Below, one piece after another: positions 4,650 through 8,880 of a stretch of 8,880 bases of DNA (its first letter is position 1; every line of letters begins with the position of its first letter). The notes below the pieces were generated by a model. It had not been told where the DNA came from and did no database searches. It saw nothing but the letters and a program-made list of their open reading frames with translations. This DNA comes from Chlamydiota bacterium (lineage in GTDB: Bacteria > Chlamydiota > Chlamydiia > Chlamydiales > VGMA01). The position numbers and the translations under genes are program-made. The DNA lies in assembly GCA_016866575.1 (NCBI GenBank), contig VGMA01000063.1, forward strand, positions 1 through 8,880, given 5' to 3'.

Positions 4650-6785
4650 ATGTACAAAGATCCTTATGCCGTACCTTTCGATCTGATTTCTCCCGATGGG
4701 AAAATCGTTAAAATCCAGCAAGAGCAAGATGGCAGCGTTCTAGCAACCATCATCATTGATGAAATTTTCCCGAATTTTCTTGGCTTTTCTATAGATAAAG
4801 ATTTACTGTTTTTCAACTTGAAAAGTACGATAGCACAGCTTGGAGTTGATGCCACAGTACTTGATATAGATCTCTCTTTTACACTTTTAAATGCAGAAGT
4901 CCTCGTGCGATTTTTTGCTGTTGACGAAGTAGGTAAAAAGCTTTTATCAAAATTCAGCGTTGGTATGTATGTAGGAAAACTCTTTGCTGCTGATGATCGA
5001 AGAAGAGTTCGATTTCCTTCTTATATCCAAAGGATATTCAATCATACAGATAGAAAAGGGAGACCTTTGATCAATTTTGGAGAAGAATTTTCTCCTGATC
5101 AACTCATTTTTCAAGAAGGGACAACACGTACTATTGTAAAGCTTCCAGTTCGAGAAGGACGCTATGAATATCGCCACTCTATTGAAGGATTTTTAGATAC
5201 CGTCGTTTTAGGATTAAAAAAGAAAGGCATTCATCTTCGCAACCTTTTGCCGCTGCATCAAGAGCATGTGAATAAAAAGAGGGAAGTAGAGCCAGCAAAG
5301 TTACTTCTTATCAAAACCGTGCCTCTTTATATCCGTACCATGTTTGCAAAAATTATTAATGACGAGCTCCCTTCTGGCGTTAAGCACACAAGTGCAAGCA
5401 TTTTAGAGCCTCACGTGATATCTTCTTGTGAAATTTATGAGCTCTATGGAGATAAAAGTGATGATATTTACGAGATCCCTTTAGAGTTTTATACATTAGA
5501 GCCATATAGAGAGCATGTCTTTTTTGAAGACAGGGATCTTCTAAAGGAATCACTAGAAGATGCTGATACTATACTTAAAGCCTTTGATAGCGCTCCTGAA
5601 AAAGTGCGCTGCGCTACTTTTATTGTCAAAGGTGAGCAGCTAAAGAATCTTAAGAAAGAAGACTGGATCGTATCGAGTGAAACAGTTGATGAATTTACAG
5701 CTGAGCCTCCTTATAGCGAGCGTGAAATTACCATTATGAACCAGTTCATTGAAAAACAGCCTGCTTTTCCTATTTTGCGCGGTATCCATAATGATGATAT
5801 CAATAGTGAAGGGGTGTTATTCACACGTTATTTTCCGACCACGTTTTTAAAGCGCCTTTTAATCAACGCAAGAGTCAGAGAGTGCTTAAAAGCTATCTAT
5901 TTTCAGTATCCCTCTTATACCCACGGAGATTTCTTTTCAGCTCAAGATCGTGCTATGCTAAGAGATTTTGCAAACGCTTCTATTGATGTTTACTGGATCA
6001 ATCCTAAGACGAAGCTTCTAACAAAATATGTCCCCAAAAAGGGTAAGGTTTCAGGGATGTTTGTACCCATCCCCAAGATCAAAGCCTTTCAAGATGCTAC
6101 TGTAATAGGCTTTTATGGCTCTAACCTGATGGGAATAGAAAATGAAGAGGATATCAAAACCTTTTTACGGGGCGTCATGAAGCTGAGAGAGGAAGTAAAA
6201 CACCCTTTGCTTCACCCTAAAAAAGAGCTTATGGTTTTAACAGGTGGGGGTCCCGGCATTATGGAAATGGGAAACCGCCTAGCTGTAGAGTTGGGGATTT
6301 TATCTGGAGGTAACGCTGTAGATTTTTCCAACCCTCCTTATGGAAAAGGTCCAATAAAAAAACAGGCGATCCCTGTAGATATCAATCCTTATGTACAAGC
6401 CATGATGACATATCGATTAGAGCAAATCATCTATCGTCAAGCAGAATTTCATTTGGATCTTCCTTGTATATTAAAGGGGGGGACAGGTACAGATTTTGAG
6501 TTCGCCTTGGAAAATTTACGCACACAAGTTGGCTTAAGAGAGTATAATGTTCCTGTTTTGCTTTTTGGCACAGAAGAATATTGGGCCAATAAGATTAGTC
6601 GTAGATATCAACAAAACGTTATGTCCAAAACTGTTGAAGGTAGTGAATGGGTCTCTAATACATTTTTTGTCGTAAAAAACGCAGAAGAAGCTTTAAATAT
6701 CTATTCTCGATTCTTTAAAGGTGAGCTGTTGATGGGCCCTGAATACAAATCGTTCGACAAAGGGTTCCGCTTAGTAAACGAGTAA
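4650..6785 (+). CDS. large protein with C-terminal LOG/PpnN-type (lysine decarboxylase-like) domain
   Basis: The 711-residue cytosolic-looking protein has a C-terminal Rossmann domain of the LOG/PpnN nucleotide 5'-monophosphate phosphoribohydrolase superfamily. The markers are VIGFYGSNLMG (GFYGS at 487-491), LTGGGPGIMEMGNRLA (T531, GGGPG 532-536, E539), a MMTYRLEQII helix in the place of the family's arginine-bearing helix, and LKGGTGTDFEFA (GGTGT 610-614, E617). The usual proline of the PGGxGTxxE motif is lysine here (K609). Family members cleave nucleotide monophosphates at the ribose, in purine turnover or cytokinin activation. The first ~470 residues match nothing I know and make the protein much longer than ordinary LOG proteins (~200) or PpnN (~450). 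No Shine-Dalgarno is evident before ATG 4650, but MYKDPYAVPF opens the frame plausibly. The neighbouring cassette is separated by a hairpin, so this is probably its own unit. Confidence 0.88.
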   Translation: MYKDPYAVPFDLISPDGKIVKIQQEQDGSVLATIIIDEIFPNFLGFSIDKDLLFFNLKSTIAQLGVDATVLDIDLSFTLLNAEVLVRFFAVDEVGKKLLSKFSVGMYVGKLFAADDRRRVRFPSYIQRIFNHTDRKGRPLINFGEEFSPDQLIFQEGTTRTIVKLPVREGRYEYRHSIEGFLDTVVLGLKKKGIHLRNLLPLHQEHVNKKREVEPAKLLLIKTVPLYIRTMFAKIINDELPSGVKHTSASILEPHVISSCEIYELYGDKSDDIYEIPLEFYTLEPYREHVFFEDRDLLKESLEDADTILKAFDSAPEKVRCATFIVKGEQLKNLKKEDWIVSSETVDEFTAEPPYSEREITIMNQFIEKQPAFPILRGIHNDDINSEGVLFTRYFPTTFLKRLLINARVRECLKAIYFQYPSYTHGDFFSAQDRAMLRDFANASIDVYWINPKTKLLTKYVPKKGKVSGMFVPIPKIKAFQDATVIGFYGSNLMGIENEEDIKTFLRGVMKLREEVKHPLLHPKKELMVLTGGGPGIMEMGNRLAVELGILSGGNAVDFSNPPYGKGPIKKQAIPVDINPYVQAMMTYRLEQIIYRQAEFHLDLPCILKGGTGTDFEFALENLRTQVGLREYNVPVLLFGTEEYWANKISRRYQQNVMSKTVEGSEWVSNTFFVVKNAEEALNIYSRFFKGELLMGPEYKSFDKGFRLVNE

Positions 6786-6811
6786 AGTCACTGACCTTTT
6801 ACTATAAATTA

Positions 6812-6858
6812 GAATAAAAAAATGCTGCACAATCTCATCATGCAGCACAATACTTTTT
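6812..6858 (-). terminator. rho-independent terminator between convergent genes
   Basis: TGCTGCA (6823-6829) pairs perfectly with TGCAGCA (6841-6847) around an 11-base loop. On the minus strand the stem is followed directly by a T-run (complement of the A-run 6816-6822), starting ten bases after the DUF1207 stop codon: a canonical terminator. On the plus strand the stem is followed by CAATACTTTTTA, so it may also end the LOG-type transcript coming from the left. Confidence 0.85.
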
Positions 6859-8125
6859 AGAATCCGTACGAGGCTCGAATTGCCCAGTAGTTAGTTGTGT
6901 CATAGAAGAATTGACCTTCTGAGTGACCATGGAAATATTGACCGAAGAAGCGAACCTTGCGTCCTGCGCCTTGCAGCTTACTTAACTCATATCCAAGCTG
7001 GACAGTAACGGTGAATTTGAAATCAAGCGTTTGCCAGTTTTGCACATCTAAGGCAAAGAAAGGTGAGCCATAGAGGTGGTGATAATGGGATTTGAAGGTC
7101 ATGAAACGTATTTCAGTACCATATTCAAAATATAAAGGCTTCATTTGGTAGCTGTCATCACTGTGGAAAACAAAACCTGGTCCAAAATAGATTCTTGTTC
7201 CTGTTGTAAGCTGATAGGCTGTAATAAAATCTATAGCTTCAAAGCTAGGATTTACACGCTGAACTTCAGGATTGTTGCACATAAACTCATCACCTAAGTG
7301 AGAAGAAATGTGATAAACTCTACCTCTAAAAGACCACTGATCAAATGCATAACTTAAGGGGATAGATAAAATGTAGTCGGTTGTGATCAGCTCTGCCCAT
7401 TCATGCTCAGGAGAGTTCTTAGGGTTCATGTTGAAATCACCCCAAACTCCGGCAGCAATGTCAATCTGTAGATCCCCATGCAAAGGACCGATATCGTGCC
7501 AACGGAAGATAGGGAAGGTATCTCCAAAGGAAATAGAGATAATGTTATTTCCAAGAACTTGGTCTCCAGATCGATAGCCGACAGAATAAAGCGGATCAAA
7601 CGGGCTAGCAATCAAGGGTGGAAAAATTACGGTAGTTTCCGGAAACCAGATCCCTTTAACTCGAGGGATGCTTACATATTCTTTTTCAATTTGCTTTTTC
7701 GTCTCTTCTGTTAGCTGACCTTCTTCTACAGAAATGATATCAGGTAAATCGCGAACAAAAGCTAGAATACTGTTTTTTAGCCTTAGGTTGTTTGGCAATT
7801 GATACAAAACCACTTTTCGATCTTTTACCATGACGATTACATTGTACTCGTAGTAGTTTGCATCGATAAGCGCTTGAATGTATCCCTCTAAAAACTGATC
7901 TTCGCGCCCTTTTAAGTGGGTTTGATCGATTTGATCGGTTCTTGACAAGCTAAGCTTTTTTTGATTTTCGATCGCAGCGATGATGAACTCTAAGTCTTCA
8001 TCGATGCCCGCTTCTTGCAATCTTTGCGAGGCGGTTTTGATATACTCATAGTCAGAACCTATGTCAGCAAATGCTCCACAGTGACTATAGAGAAAAACGA
8101 GTGCTATGGGAAATTTCCAGTTCAT
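6857..8125 (-). CDS. exported DUF1207 outer-membrane protein with BON-like periplasmic region
   Basis: A 422-residue exported protein. The N-terminus MNWKFPIALVFLYSHCGAFA is a typical signal peptide with a likely cut after AFA (residue 20). Residues ~78-134 (FLEGYIQALIDANYYEYNV ... VVLYQLPNN ... LPDIISVEE) have the beta-alpha pattern of a BON-like domain. From ~165 onward the protein matches DUF1207: SVGYRSGD (181-188), GDLQIDIAAGVWGDFNM (217-233), LITTDYILSIPLSYAFDQWSF (in pieces, 247-266) and YHISSHLGDEF (271-281). The rest alternates like amphipathic beta strands and ends in phenylalanine (RASYGF), as in proteins inserted by the BAM complex. An outer-membrane barrel or barrel-associated protein is therefore likely; its function is unknown. 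No clear Shine-Dalgarno precedes the ATG. An upstream ATG seven bases before is out of frame. Confidence 0.9.
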   Translation of the reverse strand: MNWKFPIALVFLYSHCGAFADIGSDYEYIKTASQRLQEAGIDEDLEFIIAAIENQKKLSLSRTDQIDQTHLKGREDQFLEGYIQALIDANYYEYNVIVMVKDRKVVLYQLPNNLRLKNSILAFVRDLPDIISVEEGQLTEETKKQIEKEYVSIPRVKGIWFPETTVIFPPLIASPFDPLYSVGYRSGDQVLGNNIISISFGDTFPIFRWHDIGPLHGDLQIDIAAGVWGDFNMNPKNSPEHEWAELITTDYILSIPLSYAFDQWSFRGRVYHISSHLGDEFMCNNPEVQRVNPSFEAIDFITAYQLTTGTRIYFGPGFVFHSDDSYQMKPLYFEYGTEIRFMTFKSHYHHLYGSPFFALDVQNWQTLDFKFTVTVQLGYELSKLQGAGRKVRFFGQYFHGHSEGQFFYDTTNYWAIRASYGF

Positions 8126-8154
8126 GTCCCATTTTTACATCAAAAGATTATTTA

Positions 8155-8183
8155 ATTGCAAATTTTCTCTTTAAAGCAGACAA
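8155..8183 (-). promoter_or_regulatory. weak sigma70-like promoter candidate for the DUF1207 gene
   Basis: On the minus strand TTGTCT (complement of 8178-8183) and TGCAAT (complement of 8155-8160) are separated by 17 bases, placing the start of the message about 20-25 bases before the ATG. Each box keeps only three to four consensus bases. In such AT-rich DNA this could be chance. Confidence 0.2.
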
Positions 8184-8313
8184 GAAGAGCATTAGAACTA
8201 AAGCTCTTTTCTAATAAATTTTTGCTAAGAACTACATGCCTAAAATTCTCCATAGACCATTAGCGAAAAACGGGTTTCATTGATGAGGCCTTGAAGGAGT
8301 TATTGGTGTAGGC

Positions 8314-8347
8314 ATTCGTTGATGAGTTGTATCACTTATCAACGAAT
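8314..8347. repeat. 14-bp hairpin (near-perfect inverted repeat)
   Basis: ATTCGTTGATGAGT (8314-8327) pairs with ACTTATCAACGAAT (8334-8347) over 14 positions, with a single G-U at 8324/8337 and a six-base loop TGTATC. It is by far the strongest fold outside the IS in this non-coding stretch. It sits 14 bases beyond the stop of the minus-strand 46-codon ORF, but no T-run follows on either strand, so it is not a standard terminator. It could be a copy of a small palindromic repeat or the remnant of a mobile element end. Confidence 0.65.
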
Positions 8348-8360
8348 CAAAAATGGTTCA

Positions 8361-8501
8361 CTAGATTATGCCCTGATTTAATAGAGCCAATACATCTGGA
8401 TCGTTTCGGAGTCTTTCGCTCACAAAATCTAGTATCCTAGTATTATCAGCATCCAAACAATAGGGATATTGAATCGTTAAGGCACGAATTTCGTCATCCA
8501 T
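8361..8501 (-). CDS. candidate 46-aa ORF resembling one DUF4116-type repeat
   Basis: The minus strand reads ATG (complement of 8499-8501) to TAG (8361-8363), giving 46 residues. The product begins MDDEIRALTIQYPYCLD and ends LDFVSERLRNDPDVLALLNQ plus GII. The block with FVSERLRNDPDVLALL resembles a DUF4116-type repeat (ASEELKNDREIVLAAV pattern), a helical repeat usually present in several tandem copies. AAGG lies about eleven bases before the ATG. A single repeat unit is short for a working protein, so this may be the surviving piece of a larger gene. No matching frame was found upstream: an in-frame stop occurs in the AT-rich tract within 40 bases. It may be a small gene or a relic; I cannot tell. 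Confidence 0.4.
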   Translation of the reverse strand: MDDEIRALTIQYPYCLDADNTRILDFVSERLRNDPDVLALLNQGII

Positions 8502-8520
8502 TTTTTGATTTACCTTAGAT

Positions 8521-8574
8521 TCGTTTTTTTTATTTTATTAATTAAAAATATAAAATAAATATTTTAAAAATGTG
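8521..8574. other. extremely AT-rich tract
   Basis: About 54 bases composed almost only of A and T, with T-runs followed by A-runs. It contains several TATAAT-like strings on both strands and may contribute to transcription of the small minus-strand ORF or mark an insertion-prone spot beside the IS end. No gene is seen in it. Confidence 0.5.
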
Positions 8575-8653
8575 TGTCTATACCGAAAAAAATGAAGAAT
8601 CGGCAGCCTATGGCTGTGTTGAAAAAGTCGGTTTAAAAATCTAACACTGGATT

Positions 8654-8698
8654 GCTTTGCGTCTGCGTTAGCCTGTCTTACCTAAGGTAAGGCAAAGC
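8654..8698 (+). promoter_or_regulatory. compound stem-loop in the IS leader
   Basis: GCTTTGC (8654-8660) pairs with GCAAAGC (8692-8698). Alternatively or inside it, TGTCTTACC (8674-8682) pairs with GGTAAGGCA (8686-8694) around a TAA loop, with one G-U. The two pairings share bases at 8692-8694, so a full version of each cannot form at once, although a slightly shortened inner stem can nest in the outer one. It may shield the transposase from transcripts entering from outside. Confidence 0.45.
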
Positions 8699-8768
8699 GC
8701 CCCACCCATTCTTATATAATTGAAAAGTTTTCCCGAGAGTTGTTGCTAAAAATGTCCTAGAATAAAGA

Positions 8769-8804
8769 AACTCCTTTGCTGCCGGCAAGACAAACTAAGG
8801 AGTT
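8769..8804 (+). promoter_or_regulatory. hairpin that can hide the transposase ribosome-binding site
   Basis: AACTCCTT (8769-8776) is exactly complementary to AAGGAGTT (8797-8804), which contains the Shine-Dalgarno AAGGAG (8797-8802) of the transposase. The 20-base loop contains the palindrome GCCGGC. In transcripts that include the left arm the start site would be masked. Shorter transcripts starting inside would leave it free. Such masking is known in IS10 and IS50; for this element it is inferred. Confidence 0.55.
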
Positions 8805-8808
8805 CTAG

Positions 8809-8880
8809 ATGCGCGAACGCAATTGGTCAGGGTATAACAAACATCTAGTTAGACAGGGAAGTATTTCTTTCTTCATTGAT
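8809..8880 (+). CDS. IS5-family (IS903-like) transposase, N-terminal fragment cut by window end
   Basis: The frame starts at ATG 8809 with an excellent Shine-Dalgarno AAGGAG six bases upstream and is still open at the window edge after 24 residues. The visible part, MRERNWSGYNKHLVRQG followed by SISFFID, matches the N-terminus of IS903-type transposases (NWPAYNNALRQRGDLTVWLDE pattern, here shortened to NW-x2-YN-x2-L-x2-RG-x5-[WF]-[IL]-D). The DDE catalytic residues lie outside the window, so activity cannot be assessed. The upstream inverted repeat supports the family call. Confidence 0.85.
   Translation, partial: MRERNWSGYNKHLVRQGSISFFID

Larger units (their letters stand above)
8612..8880 (+). 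mobile_element. left part of an IS5-family (IS903-like) insertion sequence
   Basis: The element opens with GGCTGTGTTGAAAAAGTC (8612-8629), very similar to the IS903-type terminal inverted repeat GGCTTTGTTGAATAAATC. A transposase gene starts 197 bases inside. Between them is a structured leader with two hairpins and a TATAAT at 8715-8720 without a convincing -35 box. The right end, the other inverted repeat and the target duplication lie beyond the window, so completeness cannot be judged. CAGCC-TAT-GGCTG straddles the proposed left boundary (8604-8616), so the exact first base is uncertain by a few positions. Confidence 0.8.

Noticed and set aside
7383..7714. Plus-strand open frames inside the DUF1207 gene
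   Set aside because: They run antisense through conserved DUF1207 codons and their products have no recognisable features.
8237..8284. Short plus-strand frame MPKILHRPLAKNGFH, considered as a transposase remnant
   Set aside because: Only 15 codons, no Shine-Dalgarno and no convincing match to any transposase.
8604..8616. CAGCC-TAT-GGCTG palindrome as the true IS end
   Set aside because: Only five base pairs; the IS903-like repeat clearly begins at GGCTGTG (8612). It may simply be the target context.

Overview
This window looks like chromosomal DNA from a member of the Chlamydiae outside the classical Chlamydia genus (Parachlamydiales-type). The reasons are an AT-rich composition, the order infC-rpmI-rplT-pheS with chlamydia-like sequences, a DUF1207 outer-membrane protein with an aromatic C-terminus, a DUF4116-like fragment and an IS5/IS903-type insertion sequence. 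The assignment is inferred from gene families and motifs; no search was run.

Layout. Positions 1-2005 (+) hold a tightly packed translation operon: the 3' part of infC (IF3), rpmI (L35), rplT (L20) and pheS (Phe-tRNA synthetase alpha). The genes overlap or abut: rpmI starts inside infC, rplT abuts rpmI, and pheS overlaps rplT by four bases. Positions 2006-2473 hold no protein gene. They carry a minus-strand tRNA-Ser(UGA) at 2218-2302 and several short inverted repeats. Positions 2474-4566 (+) hold a two-gene cassette: an unrecognised 181-aa protein made of an internal duplication, and a 511-aa protein with a PI4K-gamma-like (PI3/PI4-kinase family) catalytic domain between non-conserved extensions. 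Positions 4650-6785 (+) encode a 711-aa protein whose last ~230 residues form a LOG/PpnN-type Rossmann domain; the first ~470 residues are not recognised. A convergent minus-strand gene (6857-8125) encodes an exported DUF1207 protein with a BON-like periplasmic region. A strong hairpin with a T-run separates the two convergent genes. Positions 8126-8611 are mostly non-coding, with a perfect-arm hairpin, an AT-rich tract and a 46-codon candidate ORF. From about 8612 an IS903-like element begins: a terminal inverted repeat, structured leader and transposase start, cut off by the window end.

How it works together. The left quarter is housekeeping translation machinery. The most interesting part is the cassette at 2474-4566: a eukaryote-type lipid-kinase fold in an intracellular-bacterium background, co-translated with a small duplicated protein. 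A secreted effector that changes host phosphoinositides is the leading hypothesis, but it is inference. The LOG-type and DUF1207 genes look like conserved family genes of partly unknown function. The right edge is a mobile, decaying region.
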